Shown here: in pieces, positions 51,837 through 60,978 of the stretch | How positions within the stretch are numbered: position 1 is the first letter of the stretch | Layout of the letters: the number at the start of each line of letters is the position of its first letter | The notes under the pieces: model-generated | Seen by the model: the letters and a program-made list of their open reading frames with translations, nothing else | The model's database searches: none | What the model was told of the DNA's origin: nothing | From: Pseudochryseolinea flava | GTDB taxonomy: Bacteria; Bacteroidota; Bacteroidia; Cytophagales; Cyclobacteriaceae | Reading direction: 5' to 3' | NCBI RefSeq assembly: GCF_003286915.1 | Contig: NZ_QMFY01000003.1 | Span: 248,001-312,000, forward strand | DNA length: 64,000 bases | Made by a program: the position numbers and the translations under genes

Positions 51837-52850
51837 TCATTCCGCTTTCGACAACGCAGATTGCTCCGCTTCCTCTTTTTTCTTTTTGTCTTGTTTAGCC
51901 TTTTTTCTGAAGTACCCTCTGAACAGGAAATTGTGTTTTAATGCTTCCATATTCTCATCAAGCTTCGCTGAAGCCGACTGCGCATTCTCCATCGTATTCA
52001 TCATACGATTTGCGAAGAGAGAGTCTGCTAACAATAACCCGAGCGCATTGTCACCGCTATTCATCTTGGCTATGAGCGCTTGCAAATTCTCCGACATCTT
52101 TGCGGAGTTAAGACTAACCTGCTTAACATTCTTAAGTGTCTCATCAAACACAACAGGCAGTGTTGTATCAGAGGCGAGTGTGTTCACCAAACCATCTCCA
52201 TGATTAAGCTTGTAAACCATCGACGCTAATTCGTTCGAAGCTCGCGCGGTGTGTAACGATGTTGCTTTAAACCCATCAACCGCCATTCGCAATTCCTGTG
52301 CGATCTCGCCATCCTTCATTAACTCGCCGACTATTCCTTGTCCATCCACAATACGTTTCGACAAGGTTTTGAGATCATTCGTTAACGAACGTGTATTTTC
52401 TCCCACATCTTTTGCGATGTTGATCAACTCTTGTGTATCGGCAGGTGAAAAGGCACCAAGTGTATCTTCATCCTGCAAGATGTTCTGCGCAACGCCCGGC
52501 CGAATAACAACGATCTTATTACCTACCAGACCGTCGGAACCAATTGATGCGGTTGCATCCGTTTTGATGAACTCATTTTGTTTGTCCTTAAGAGAAAGCG
52601 TAACGATTACCTTTCCTTCAGACACGATCTTCACGTCGTGTACAGTTCCAATTTTTACACCGGACAACCACACATTGTCACCTTTCTTCAGACCTTCCAC
52701 ATTTTTAAATATGGCGTGCACGGTGAATGTTTTGCTGAATACATTATTTTCACTGCCAATAAAAAACACCGTCAGTAGAAATAAGACGAGTCCGATCAGC
52801 ACGAACAGGCCCAGCTTAATATTTTGTTTTGCATCTTCTGTTTTCATCAA
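51837..52850 (-). CDS. mlaD: MlaD-type lipid-binding MCE protein
   Basis: A 337-residue protein. One N-terminal helix (IKLGLFVLIGLVLFLLTVFFI) anchors the MCE domain (YTVHAIFKNVEGLKKGDNVWLSGVKIGTVHDVKI-like segment, VIVTLSLKDKQNEFIKTDATASIGSDGLVGNKIVVIRPG). A long helical C-terminal part (residues ~150-310) could form the hollow tube or coiled region that spans the periplasm. It is the substrate-binding component of an ABC phospholipid transport system. It is last in the mlaE-mlaF-mlaD operon. Confidence 0.93.
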   Translation of the reverse strand: MMKTEDAKQNIKLGLFVLIGLVLFLLTVFFIGSENNVFSKTFTVHAIFKNVEGLKKGDNVWLSGVKIGTVHDVKIVSEGKVIVTLSLKDKQNEFIKTDATASIGSDGLVGNKIVVIRPGVAQNILQDEDTLGAFSPADTQELINIAKDVGENTRSLTNDLKTLSKRIVDGQGIVGELMKDGEIAQELRMAVDGFKATSLHTARASNELASMVYKLNHGDGLVNTLASDTTLPVVFDETLKNVKQVSLNSAKMSENLQALIAKMNSGDNALGLLLADSLFANRMMNTMENAQSASAKLDENMEALKHNFLFRGYFRKKAKQDKKKKEEAEQSALSKAE

Positions 52851-52857
52851 AGTATTC

Positions 52858-53646
52858 TTAATAATTAAAAAACGCTTTTATTTCAGGATCATCTACCTGG
52901 CTCATTTCCTTAAACGATCCCTCTACTTGAATTTGTCCATTAAATAGTGCAACCAGTCTGTCTCCAGTTTGCTTTGCACAAGTAAGATCATGTGTAATGA
53001 TTATCGAGGAAGTATGATACTTTTCCCGTACGCTGTTGATGAGTTCATTAATTTCGCGTGACGTTATCGGATCAAGCCCCGCCGTTGGTTCATCGTAAAG
53101 CATGATCTTTGGTTTAAGGATCAGCGTTCGGGCTATACCGATTCTTTTTTTCATTCCACCTGAAAGTTCAGATGGGAACTGATCAACGGCGTGCGCCAGG
53201 CCCACGTCTTCGAGCGCTTCGATTATCAAATCATTCAACTTATTCCGATCAAACAATTTCATATTTCTCTTCAAAGGAAATTCTAAATTCTCACGCACCG
53301 TCATTGAGTCATAGAGGGCGCTCCCTTGAAAAGAAAAACCCACTTGAAGACGCAGCTCATTTAACTCCGCTTCATTGAGATACGGTACATCATACCCGAG
53401 AATATTGATATGTCCTGCATCGGGCTTGATAAGGCCAACCATACATTTGATAAGTACCGACTTCCCTGTTCCCGACTTACCGATGATAACTAAGTTTTCT
53501 CCTTTGAATAAATCCAGATTGACTTTCTTTAGAATGTCGCGATCGCCAAACGACTTTTCAAGATCGCGTATGGTGACGACAGATTCACGTCCGTTGTCGG
53601 CTGCAACGCGTTTTTTGGTTTGGCTATGTTCAACAATTGCGTTCAT
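52858..53646 (-). CDS. mlaF: MlaF-type ABC transporter ATP-binding protein
   Basis: A 262-residue ATPase with Walker A GKSGTGKS, Q-loop segment VGFSFQGSALYDSMTV, signature LSGGMKKRIGIARTL, Walker B IMLYDEPTAGLDP and H-loop IIITHD. It energises lipid transport through the MlaE permease. Its start overlaps the end of mlaE by four bases (ATGA), and mlaD follows after seven bases. Confidence 0.95.
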   Translation of the reverse strand: MNAIVEHSQTKKRVAADNGRESVVTIRDLEKSFGDRDILKKVNLDLFKGENLVIIGKSGTGKSVLIKCMVGLIKPDAGHINILGYDVPYLNEAELNELRLQVGFSFQGSALYDSMTVRENLEFPLKRNMKLFDRNKLNDLIIEALEDVGLAHAVDQFPSELSGGMKKRIGIARTLILKPKIMLYDEPTAGLDPITSREINELINSVREKYHTSSIIITHDLTCAKQTGDRLVALFNGQIQVEGSFKEMSQVDDPEIKAFFNY

Positions 53647-54395
53647 GTCGTTCTGAATAGATTGATGAATTGAAGGCTCACGAGATCGATTACGAAAATG
53701 AATACCATGGATACTACGACCGCTGTGTTTGCCGCTCTACCGACACCGGTGGTTCCACCTGATGTATTATAGCCTGCATAACAGCCGACGATACCGATGG
53801 CAAATCCAAAGATGGCAGACTTCACTAGAGACGAAAATATATCGAGATAGGTGACCGATACAGCAACCTCATTTACGAATAACTGAAAGCTCGACTTATT
53901 GATCATGTTCACCATCATGTACGAGCCAAGTAATGCAATCGTATCTGCATACATTACGAGAATGGGAAGCATCATGGTAGCAGCAATTACACGTGTAACA
54001 ACGAGATATGAGAAGGGTCGTGTTCCGGAAACTTCCATCGCATCGATCTGTTCCGATACACGCATGCTTCCAAGTTCAGCACCAATGTTAGACCCCAACT
54101 TACCTGCGCAAATCAACGCCGTGATCAGCGGTCCTAAAGATCTCACGACGGCTTGCGACACGAGCGAGGGCAACCACGACTCTGCACCAAATGATGCTAA
54201 TGATGGACGTGATTGACGCGTGAAAACAATGCCGGCGATAAACGATGTAAAGCCGATCAAAAAAAACGATCTGTAACCGATCAGGTAACACTGCCGAGTG
54301 AGTTCTCGAAATTCGAAAGGGCCTTTAAACACATATCTAATGGTATCACCTACGAATCGCGAGATCGCTGCCAACTGAATTAAAAACTTCTTCAT
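53643..54395 (-). CDS. mlaE: MlaE-type ABC transporter permease
   Basis: A 250-residue inner-membrane protein with five to six helices and the family segments FFLIGFTSFIAGIVFTRQSRPSLASFGAESWLPSLVSQAVVRSLGPLITALICAGKLGSNIGAELGSMRVSEQIDAMEVSG and SAIFGFAIGIVGCYAGYNTSGGTTGVGRAANTAVVVSMV. It pairs with MlaF and MlaD for retrograde or anterograde glycerophospholipid movement that maintains outer-membrane asymmetry. It is the first gene of the operon. No mlaB or mlaC lies adjacent. Confidence 0.95.
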   Translation of the reverse strand: MKKFLIQLAAISRFVGDTIRYVFKGPFEFRELTRQCYLIGYRSFFLIGFTSFIAGIVFTRQSRPSLASFGAESWLPSLVSQAVVRSLGPLITALICAGKLGSNIGAELGSMRVSEQIDAMEVSGTRPFSYLVVTRVIAATMMLPILVMYADTIALLGSYMMVNMINKSSFQLFVNEVAVSVTYLDIFSSLVKSAIFGFAIGIVGCYAGYNTSGGTTGVGRAANTAVVVSMVFIFVIDLVSLQFINLFRTT

Positions 54396-54549
54396 TGATG
54401 TTCAACTGATGTGATTTCAAAAGAGGTAGAAGAAAAACGAATGCCATTTCATAAATCACAACCTACCGTACAGGAATTCACTTAACATAGAGCAATCGAG
54501 CATTCGAAAGAGCAGCCACACGTGTCGAATGTGGACGTGTTTCTACAGT

Positions 54550-54885
54550 CTATGCGATGTACGTTTGAAGCTTCAAAAGACTCACTGGTTTTTCGAGAAT
54601 GGAAACGTCTTTGACCAGCGACGGAAACTTCGCATTAAAAGCGCTGATCAAAATAATTTTACAATTTGGAATGATGCCTCGAACAAGATTCAGATTATCC
54701 CATCCCGATCCATCTGGGAGGTTGTTATCCATAATAAGAATATCTGGAACAATATCCCTGATCATTTTCAAACCGTCAACAAGCGAATGTGCTGTGAACA
54801 CAAGAAGATCGCGTTGAAGCAAAAACGATTTTATGAGTAGACACAAATCTTGTTCATCGTCGATGATTACTACTTTACGGGCCAT
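54550..54885 (-). CDS. Single-domain response regulator
   Basis: A 111-residue receiver-only protein: VVIIDDEQDLCLLIKSFLL (acidic pocket), phosphoacceptor D53 in LIMDNNLPDGSG, the Thr/Ser switch in IILISAFNAKFP and lysine in ILEKPVSLL. The absence of an output domain suggests a phosphotransfer or protein-protein role in the relay with the nearby kinases. It is divergent from the YtxH gene at 55025 and downstream of no obvious partner. Confidence 0.9.
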   Translation of the reverse strand: MARKVVIIDDEQDLCLLIKSFLLQRDLLVFTAHSLVDGLKMIRDIVPDILIMDNNLPDGSGWDNLNLVRGIIPNCKIILISAFNAKFPSLVKDVSILEKPVSLLKLQTYIA

Positions 54886-55024
54886 AACATTTTTAGTTCA
54901 TCATCGAATAAGAAAAAGTAAAGCCCTTGTTCGTGTAGACAAAAATACTCACGATACATCCATGAGCATATTGCTGTTCGCGGCACACATTTTTACCGTA
55001 CTGCTTTAACAAAAAGATATAGCT

Positions 55025-55294
55025 ATGAATTCAACCGGTAAATTTATACTCGGCGTCCTGGGCGCAGCAGCTGCAGGCACCGTAGTAGGACTGCTCATTG
55101 CACCTGAAAAAGGAAGTGACACAAGAAAAAAACTCGTAGAGTCAATTGGTAAACTTGCTATTGATGCTGCGAATGTTTTGCAAAGTGGAAAACAACAACT
55201 TGCAGACGCGAGTGACGTTGTTTCGGAAGAAGCTGAAGGATTGAAGAACGACGCGAAGCAACGCGTTAGAAACGTTCAAGAGAGTTTCTCTTAA
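55025..55294 (+). CDS. YtxH domain-containing protein
   Basis: An 89-residue protein: N-terminal helix with LGVLGAAAAGTVVGLLIAPEKGSD (the YtxH signature) and a charged helix (SIGKLAIDAANVLQSGKQQLADASDVVSEEAEGLKNDAKQRVRNVQESF). It is closely similar to the protein at 50116-50403. It leads a plus-strand group, followed after 20 bases by a terminator and then the holin-like gene. Confidence 0.9.
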   Translation: MNSTGKFILGVLGAAAAGTVVGLLIAPEKGSDTRKKLVESIGKLAIDAANVLQSGKQQLADASDVVSEEAEGLKNDAKQRVRNVQESFS

Positions 55295-55314
55295 GTCTTA
55301 ATCAAATGTATCAC

Positions 55315-55339
55315 GGGCAGGTTACTCCTGCCCTTTTTT
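55315..55339 (+). terminator. Terminator between ytxH and the holin-like gene
   Basis: The perfect 7-bp stem GGGCAGG / CCTGCCC with a 5-base loop is followed by six T. It ends only 8 bases before the next start codon, so read-through or a separate promoter must supply the downstream genes. Confidence 0.7.
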
Positions 55340-55346
55340 AGCTGTT

Positions 55347-55709
55347 ATGGAAAATAATCTCAACGATAAAGCAAACCTGAAGGATAAAGCCGAGGATCTC
55401 ACCGAAGATATTGGCGACTATCTAGAAACGTATTATCAACTAAAAGTTCTGCAGATCACGGACAAGGCGGCGAACGTTGCGTCAATCAGTATGGCTTCTC
55501 TGGCCGTAATCGTATTGATGACTTTTATGTTTTTATTTCTTGGTATCGCACTTGGCCTTTGGATCGGTGAATCGCTAAACAATATGGTAGCAGGATTCGC
55601 TATTGTTGCCGGTGCTTATGCGCTACTTGCGTTGATCGTCATTGGTTTGAGAAAAAATGTAGTGCAACCATTCATTAGAAACTCTATTATCAAAAAAACT
55701 TATGGATAA
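55347..55709 (+). CDS. Holin-X-family membrane protein
   Basis: A 120-residue protein. An amphipathic N-terminal helix (ADLTEDIGDYLETYYQLKVLQITDKAANVASISMASL-like region) precedes two membrane helices (LAVIVLMTFMFLFLGIALGLWIG and MVAGFAIVAGAYALLALIVIGL). The domain is named after phage holins, but chromosomal copies beside YtxH genes are common in Bacteroidota and are not phage genes. It overlaps the next gene by eight bases. Confidence 0.85.
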   Translation: MENNLNDKANLKDKAEDLTEDIGDYLETYYQLKVLQITDKAANVASISMASLAVIVLMTFMFLFLGIALGLWIGESLNNMVAGFAIVAGAYALLALIVIGLRKNVVQPFIRNSIIKKTYG

Positions 55710-56094
55710 TACTATACGCGCGATCACCAATCACGACGACCTTAAAGCAGAAGAGGCTCGCTTAAAAGAATTACTTCTTGTGAAGCGTGAGAAAATTCGA
55801 GAAGATCTCCAGGCGTTGAAAGAGGAGGTGAAACCTGTTATCAAGGTGGCAAAAGTGATCGGTAAAATGATTGCACCAGAAGAACAGAAACATGTAGTTG
55901 CGAAAGTAGGTACAAACATGACTATCGACTGGATTGCGAAGAAATTATTTCCGAAGTCCGGATTTTTACTTCAAAATCTTCTTCCTCGTCTAGTCAAAAA
56001 CTATACATCACACTATGTAGATAAGGCCGTGGATTCTGCCGCGCCCGCGTTACGCAAATTTGGGAATAAGCTTACAGAGACGGCTCGCAAATAG
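55702..56094 (+). CDS. Hypothetical helical protein next to the holin-like gene
   Basis: A 130-residue, mainly helical protein: EEARLKELLLVKREKIREDLQALKEEVKPVIKVAKVIGKMI (coiled-coil-like, strongly charged), then IDWIAKKLFPKSGFLLQNLLPRLVKNYTSHYVDKAVDSAAPALRKFG. No membrane helix is certain. It overlaps the holin-like gene by eight bases, so the pair is translationally coupled. A protein of this type is often found after holin-X genes in Bacteroidota. The function is unknown. Confidence 0.75.
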   Translation: MDNTIRAITNHDDLKAEEARLKELLLVKREKIREDLQALKEEVKPVIKVAKVIGKMIAPEEQKHVVAKVGTNMTIDWIAKKLFPKSGFLLQNLLPRLVKNYTSHYVDKAVDSAAPALRKFGNKLTETARK

Positions 56095-56233
56095 GATGCG
56101 TAGCCAACTGTAGAGCGTTAGTAGTAAAGAGGGCCAGCGTGTGGCACCACTTCCACAAACGAAGCCAACAAACACCCATGCAGCGTGGCATTCGCTTTTA
56201 AAATACCATACAGAGAAAGAATGAAAAATAGGT

Positions 56234-56404
56234 ATGGAAAAAGAGTTCAATCATCAAGAGAAAAATGGACGTGGGGCAAAAGATGAGCAAACTCCTTTAG
56301 CTGAGGGGAAACGCGACACCAATAACACTACCGCACCGGATAGCGGAGCTTTACGCCCAAGAAGACGTATCCGCGCTTATCAACGTATAGACTATTGGCA
56401 GTAA
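56234..56404 (+). CDS. Small hydrophilic protein
   Basis: A 56-residue frame (MEKEFNHQEKNGRGAKDEQT ... RPRRRIRAYQRIDYWQ), charged throughout with a basic arginine-rich end and a terminal YWQ. It is preceded by GAAAAATAGGT and ends six bases before the convergent kinase gene. No family is recognised; composition resembles the hydrophilic genes at 48747 and 49850. Confidence 0.5.
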   Translation: MEKEFNHQEKNGRGAKDEQTPLAEGKRDTNNTTAPDSGALRPRRRIRAYQRIDYWQ

Positions 56405-56410
56405 ACAGCA

Positions 56411-57883
56411 CTAGTCATCTTCGCTGAATGCGTCGACAGTGGCAGTTTGCGGGAATCGTATCGTAAAGGTAGTTCCCACGTTCACTTTCGACTTCACATC
56501 TACAGTACCTTTGTGCGACTGAATAATGTTTAACGTCGTCGCGAGTCCTAAGCCCATTCCGTTGCGCTTAGAGGTAAAATAGGGCTCGAACAGTTTCGAC
56601 AGAATCTCCGGCGGGATACCGCCACCATTGTCCGTTATTTCTACCACGAAGTCTCCTTCACGTTCATCGAGCAACACCGAAATCCGACCGTCCGTTGATT
56701 GAATGGCCTCTGTTGCATTCACCAAAATATTCAAAAAAGCAATCTTCAACTTCTCTTCATCCACAGGCATAATGAATACCTTCTCCCCGTACTGCTCTTC
56801 AATAGAAATACCTTTGAGTGTAATGCGATCCTGCGCAATCTGAACGGCTTGAGCAAGAACCTGCTTCAAATCATTCGCTTTAAACGACTTCTCTGTTGGT
56901 CTGTATGAATCCAATAGCTCAGCGATGATATCATCAATGCGCTTTACATTGCGTTTGATAATGTCATAAAACACCTTGTCGTCTTCAGGAATATTTGTGG
57001 AGTCAAGATGTTCCACAGACATCTGGATATTATTAAGCGGATTTCTCACCTCATGCGCTAACATTCTCACGAGTCGTCCTGCTGCGGCGAGTTTCTCTGC
57101 ATACATAGCCGCTTTTTCTGCGCGCTTTAAATTTGTGATGTCGTGGATTAGTCCTTGAAAAGTAACGTCACCGTCATTATCTACCTGCCGCGAAGCGGAA
57201 AGAATACAAATCTTCTTTTCGTGTTGATTGTCCAACACAACGATTTCCAAATCCACAACTTCGCCCTCTTCCACAAGTCGTGTGTAGATTCTATTTTTCA
57301 GATCATCACCATCAATGAGGTCGAACAGCGTGAACGTCAGTAATTCTTCTTTGGTATAGCTAAGAATTTCCGAGGTTGCAGCATTCATATCTTTGAAGCG
57401 TAGTGCTTCATCAGTAATAAACACGGCATCTTTCGAACTCTCGAAAATGCTGCGGTATTTGCGTTCACTTTCACGCATGGCTTTCATCGTGGCCGATCTA
57501 CCCAATGAATATCGAATACAACGCTCTAGCTTCTCCGTATTGAGTTCCGATTTCACCAGATAATCCATTGCACCGATACGCATTGCTTCGCGATCAACCT
57601 CCGGATTACCCTTACCGGTCAAAAGAATAATGGGCGCATCGCATTTCATCGCCATGGCATCTCTCAACAAATCCAAGCCCGTCTTAATACCCAAACGATA
57701 ATCAACGAAATAGATGTCATGAACACGTTTGCCTAGCGTTACGACAGCGTCCTGATAATTGTAGCACCATTCAAGTACAAAATTTCCAAGCGCAATTGAT
57801 TTAATGTAATCACTGATGATAAAGAAATCGTCTTCATCGTCATCGATAACGAGAACGCGAACCGGCTGCGTCGAAGTTGGCAT
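56411..57883 (-). CDS. Receiver-PAS-histidine kinase
   Basis: A 490-residue cytoplasmic protein. The receiver (VLVIDDDEDDFFIISDYI, phosphoacceptor Asp in IYFVDYRLGIKTG, IILLTGKGNP) is followed by a PAS domain (YRSIFESSKDAVFITDEALRFKDMNAATSEILSYTKEELL), a kinase H-box MLAHEVRNPLNNIQM and the ATPase with LNILVNATEAIQ, DNGGGIPPEI and GMGLGLATTLNIIQSHKG. This REC-PAS-HK order is a typical intermediate kinase that itself receives phosphate. It is fourth in the rpoN operon and begins three bases after the PAS kinase gene. Confidence 0.93.
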   Translation of the reverse strand: MPTSTQPVRVLVIDDDEDDFFIISDYIKSIALGNFVLEWCYNYQDAVVTLGKRVHDIYFVDYRLGIKTGLDLLRDAMAMKCDAPIILLTGKGNPEVDREAMRIGAMDYLVKSELNTEKLERCIRYSLGRSATMKAMRESERKYRSIFESSKDAVFITDEALRFKDMNAATSEILSYTKEELLTFTLFDLIDGDDLKNRIYTRLVEEGEVVDLEIVVLDNQHEKKICILSASRQVDNDGDVTFQGLIHDITNLKRAEKAAMYAEKLAAAGRLVRMLAHEVRNPLNNIQMSVEHLDSTNIPEDDKVFYDIIKRNVKRIDDIIAELLDSYRPTEKSFKANDLKQVLAQAVQIAQDRITLKGISIEEQYGEKVFIMPVDEEKLKIAFLNILVNATEAIQSTDGRISVLLDEREGDFVVEITDNGGGIPPEILSKLFEPYFTSKRNGMGLGLATTLNIIQSHKGTVDVKSKVNVGTTFTIRFPQTATVDAFSEDD

Positions 57884-57886
57884 AGA

Positions 57887-59461
57887 TCAAAAATATTGTT
57901 TTTGCGGGAGAAGTATGCTAAAGGTGGAACCATTTCCATCGCTGGTGGCGTAAATGATACCTTCGTGGTTGTCAACAATTTTCTTACAAATGGACAGGCC
58001 TATGCCTGCACCAGGATATTCCGCTTTGCCATGCAAGCGCTGAAAGATTTGAAATATTTTTTCCGCGTACTCTTGCTCAAAGCCAATACCATTGTCGGAG
58101 AATTCTACACGATAAAATTTTCGATCGAGCGCGATGCCATATTTCATTTTATCGGCGTCGTTTAATACCGACCCCGTTATACGGATTATTGGCGCGACGT
58201 CTTTCCTTCGAAATTTCAGAGAGTTGCTAACGAGATTGTTGAACAATTGTCGCATCTCCAACGGCACTGCATCAATGGTTGGTAAAGATTCACGTACAAT
58301 CGTTGTATGCGTCTCTTCGATTTTAAGTTCCTGGTCTGATCCTACATCTTGTAACACGCTGTTCAGATCGCACGGCACATAAGCACGTGAACTCCTTGTC
58401 ATACGCGAGAATTCTAGTAAGCTATCGATAAGCATCCGCATGTTTTCGGTGGAAACAAGAATTCGATTTAAGTACAAAGATGCATCCTTATCGAACGATG
58501 AACCATACTGCGTTTTCAAGCGCTCACCGAAAGTGGAAATCTTTCGAAGTGGTTCCTGTAAATCGTGTGATGCGATGTATGCAAATTCTTCAAGGTCGCG
58601 ATTAGACCGATTGAGTTCCCTGATATTCCGGTCTCTTTCTTTTTCAAATCCTTTTACCTGCGTGACATCTCGCGTGATCCCAAGAATGTGAAGCGCTCTG
58701 CCGGTGGTGTCAGTAATAACCTTTCCTTTCGACGAAACCACTTTCTGCGCACCATCACGTGTACGCAAAATGTATTCGAACTCGAATTCAGAATTATCGG
58801 CTATCGCCCGGAGAATAACTTCCTTAAATTTTTCACGCTGTTCCTCGATAACATGGCTAAGGTAAATGTTCCCATTGAGCGAAACTTTATCGGCTTCTGA
58901 ATATCCTAACAGGCGCAATAGCCCGTCCGTTGCAACGATATCCCAGCTGTTCACGTCCCATCGCCAGCTGCCAAATTGAAGCAGGCTTTCGGTGCCTTCG
59001 ATTAACGCGCGTGTGGCACGAACCTCTTCCTGGCCTTTCATTTCGTCGGTCACCTCTTGCGCGATACACAACACCACCTCGGGTGCCCCCTCAGCATCAC
59101 GCTTTATTACGTTACCGGTTGTTCTGAAATACCGCCAAGATCCTTCCTTATGATTTAGGCGTGCGTCGAAAGCGTGTGATTTCCCTTCCGTTAGTGCACA
59201 GAACTTTTCCAACGCCGCTTGAACTAACGTAGCATCGTCTTGATAAACAATGTTCAGCAGCGAATCTGGAAGCCCATTGGCATCTTTTATAGAATAGCCC
59301 AACAAGTCACTAACTTTTTGATTAATGAACTTGATCTTTTGCCTTTTTACATCATAGGTGTAAACAATTGCGGGATAAAAATCTTGGATTTTATCCACAG
59401 CAGAAATTCCTACGGGGTCGGCGTCAGATATTTTTTTGAGATCGTCAATTTGACCACTCAT
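57887..59461 (-). CDS. PAS-PAS histidine kinase
   Basis: A 524-residue protein without membrane helices. Two PAS domains (IKFINQKVSDLLGYSIKDANG and TDGLLRLLGYSEADKVSL, each with a PAC segment such as WRYFRTTGNVI and ILGITRDVTQVKGF) are followed by the H-box SHDLQEPLRKISTFGERL, then NNLVSNSLKFRR, DNGIGFEQEYAEKIFQIFQRLHGKAEYPGAGIGLSICKKIVDNHEG. The SHDLQEPLRK H-box belongs to the large HWE-like/phytochrome-type kinases abundant in Cytophagales. It overlaps the sigma-54 activator gene by four bases. Confidence 0.93.
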   Translation of the reverse strand: MSGQIDDLKKISDADPVGISAVDKIQDFYPAIVYTYDVKRQKIKFINQKVSDLLGYSIKDANGLPDSLLNIVYQDDATLVQAALEKFCALTEGKSHAFDARLNHKEGSWRYFRTTGNVIKRDAEGAPEVVLCIAQEVTDEMKGQEEVRATRALIEGTESLLQFGSWRWDVNSWDIVATDGLLRLLGYSEADKVSLNGNIYLSHVIEEQREKFKEVILRAIADNSEFEFEYILRTRDGAQKVVSSKGKVITDTTGRALHILGITRDVTQVKGFEKERDRNIRELNRSNRDLEEFAYIASHDLQEPLRKISTFGERLKTQYGSSFDKDASLYLNRILVSTENMRMLIDSLLEFSRMTRSSRAYVPCDLNSVLQDVGSDQELKIEETHTTIVRESLPTIDAVPLEMRQLFNNLVSNSLKFRRKDVAPIIRITGSVLNDADKMKYGIALDRKFYRVEFSDNGIGFEQEYAEKIFQIFQRLHGKAEYPGAGIGLSICKKIVDNHEGIIYATSDGNGSTFSILLPQKQYF

Positions 59462-60951
59462 AATTCAGGCTCATAAGGTTCGCCCTTAAGCTCGTGATAT
59501 TGCTTGATTTTATTGTAAAGCGTCTTTCGATCTATTTGCAACACCTTTGCTGCTTTGCTCTTGTTGAAGTTCACTTTTTTGAGCGCCTCTAGAATTACCT
59601 CATACTCGGCGTCCAATCCAACGCTTTTTAATGAGGGTTCTTTAAACGGCATCTTTTTCACAGGCATATTCTGCTGCTGTGGTTCCTCCTGCGCTTCTCT
59701 TACAGCAACGGGCTCACTCGCAGGTTCGAATTGCAATTTGCTGAAGTTCGATAATTCGAAAGGAATGCTTTTCACATCGATAACGTCTTCGTCACACAAC
59801 AGCGTGGCACGCTTCACCACGTTTTTAAGTTCGCGCAGGTTTCCGTACCATACGTAGTTTCGGAAAGTTTTCTCAACCTCTGGATGGAAGCCTGTTATAT
59901 TCTTATTGAGTTCGTTATTGGCCAACTTCAGGAAGTGGCTCGCAAAAACCATGATATCGCCTTGACGCTCGCGCAATGGCGCAACGTTGATTGTAAATTC
60001 GTTAAAGCGATGATATAAATCTTCACGAAGTTTTCCTCTACCGGAAGTATCCCAAAGTTTTTCGTTACTCGCCACAATGATACGCACATCTAAATCAATG
60101 TCTTTTGTACCGCCCACACGTCGCATTTTTCTCTCCTGCACAACACGGAGAAGAGAAATTTGAACATCGTATGACAAGTTCGCAATTTCATCCAAGAAGA
60201 TCGTACCTTCATTGGCGATCTCGAAGCTTCCGATTTTTTGGTTAAGCGCCCCGGTAAAGGCACCTTTCTCATGACCAAACAATTCACTACCCGCCAATTC
60301 TTTCGACAACACACCGCAGTCAATTGCTACGAAAGGTTTGTTATGACGTTTGCTTCGTTTATGTATCTCCTGCGCAATCGCTTCCTTACCGCTACCACTT
60401 TCGCCGTAGATAATCACACTATAATTTGTCGGTGCGACGAGGTCGATCTGCTTTAAAATATTTTTAAAGTAAGGGCTGTCACCGAAAATGTATGGATCGG
60501 CTTTTCCTGCTACGCGCTTTGTTGTATTGTTATGTTTTACGTCGGCAGAACCATTGGTCCCATGCGTCGTTACAGCAGCGTCACCATTTTTACCACCTTC
60601 GAGAGCCCGTCTGATTGTCATTAAAATTTCATCTGGGATAAGTGGTTTTGTAACATAATCGACCGCACCCAAACGCATTACTTCTACTGCAGTTTTAATA
60701 TTACTGTAACCCGTGATGATAATGACGGGGATCGACGGATTGACTTCCTTGATAGCCTTCAACACAGAGGTACCATCCATGTCATCAAGTTTAAAGTCGC
60801 AAAGGATCAAGTCTGGAGCATCTTCACTCAAGAGCTCCAGTGCTTTTTTTCCCTTGTTAGCTTCAATTACTTGGAAGCCATGTTTAGAGAGAAAACGATT
60901 GAGGACAAGGCACAGGTCTTTCTCGTCATCAACAATCAGAATTTTTGCCAT
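59458..60951 (-). CDS. NtrC-family sigma-54-dependent response regulator
   Basis: A 497-residue regulator. The receiver has phosphoacceptor D52 (LILCDFKLDDMDG). The AAA+ domain has Walker A GESGSGKE, the sigma-54 contact loop GAFTGA, Walker B GTIFLDEI and the arginine-finger region LYHRFNEF. A linker leads to a Fis-type HTH (VILEALKKVNFNKSKAAKVLQIDRKTLYNKIKQYHEL). It activates promoters used by RpoN, whose gene lies directly upstream (27-base gap). The histidine kinase follows with a four-base overlap, so a cognate pair is likely. Confidence 0.96.
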   Translation of the reverse strand: MAKILIVDDEKDLCLVLNRFLSKHGFQVIEANKGKKALELLSEDAPDLILCDFKLDDMDGTSVLKAIKEVNPSIPVIIITGYSNIKTAVEVMRLGAVDYVTKPLIPDEILMTIRRALEGGKNGDAAVTTHGTNGSADVKHNNTTKRVAGKADPYIFGDSPYFKNILKQIDLVAPTNYSVIIYGESGSGKEAIAQEIHKRSKRHNKPFVAIDCGVLSKELAGSELFGHEKGAFTGALNQKIGSFEIANEGTIFLDEIANLSYDVQISLLRVVQERKMRRVGGTKDIDLDVRIIVASNEKLWDTSGRGKLREDLYHRFNEFTINVAPLRERQGDIMVFASHFLKLANNELNKNITGFHPEVEKTFRNYVWYGNLRELKNVVKRATLLCDEDVIDVKSIPFELSNFSKLQFEPASEPVAVREAQEEPQQQNMPVKKMPFKEPSLKSVGLDAEYEVILEALKKVNFNKSKAAKVLQIDRKTLYNKIKQYHELKGEPYEPEL

Positions 60952-60978
60952 ATTGGAATGTTAGTCGGATTACGTAAG

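Noticed and set aside
55347-55709. Prophage marker (holin)
   Set aside because: No other phage genes lie nearby, and holin-X proteins are common chromosomal neighbours of YtxH genes.
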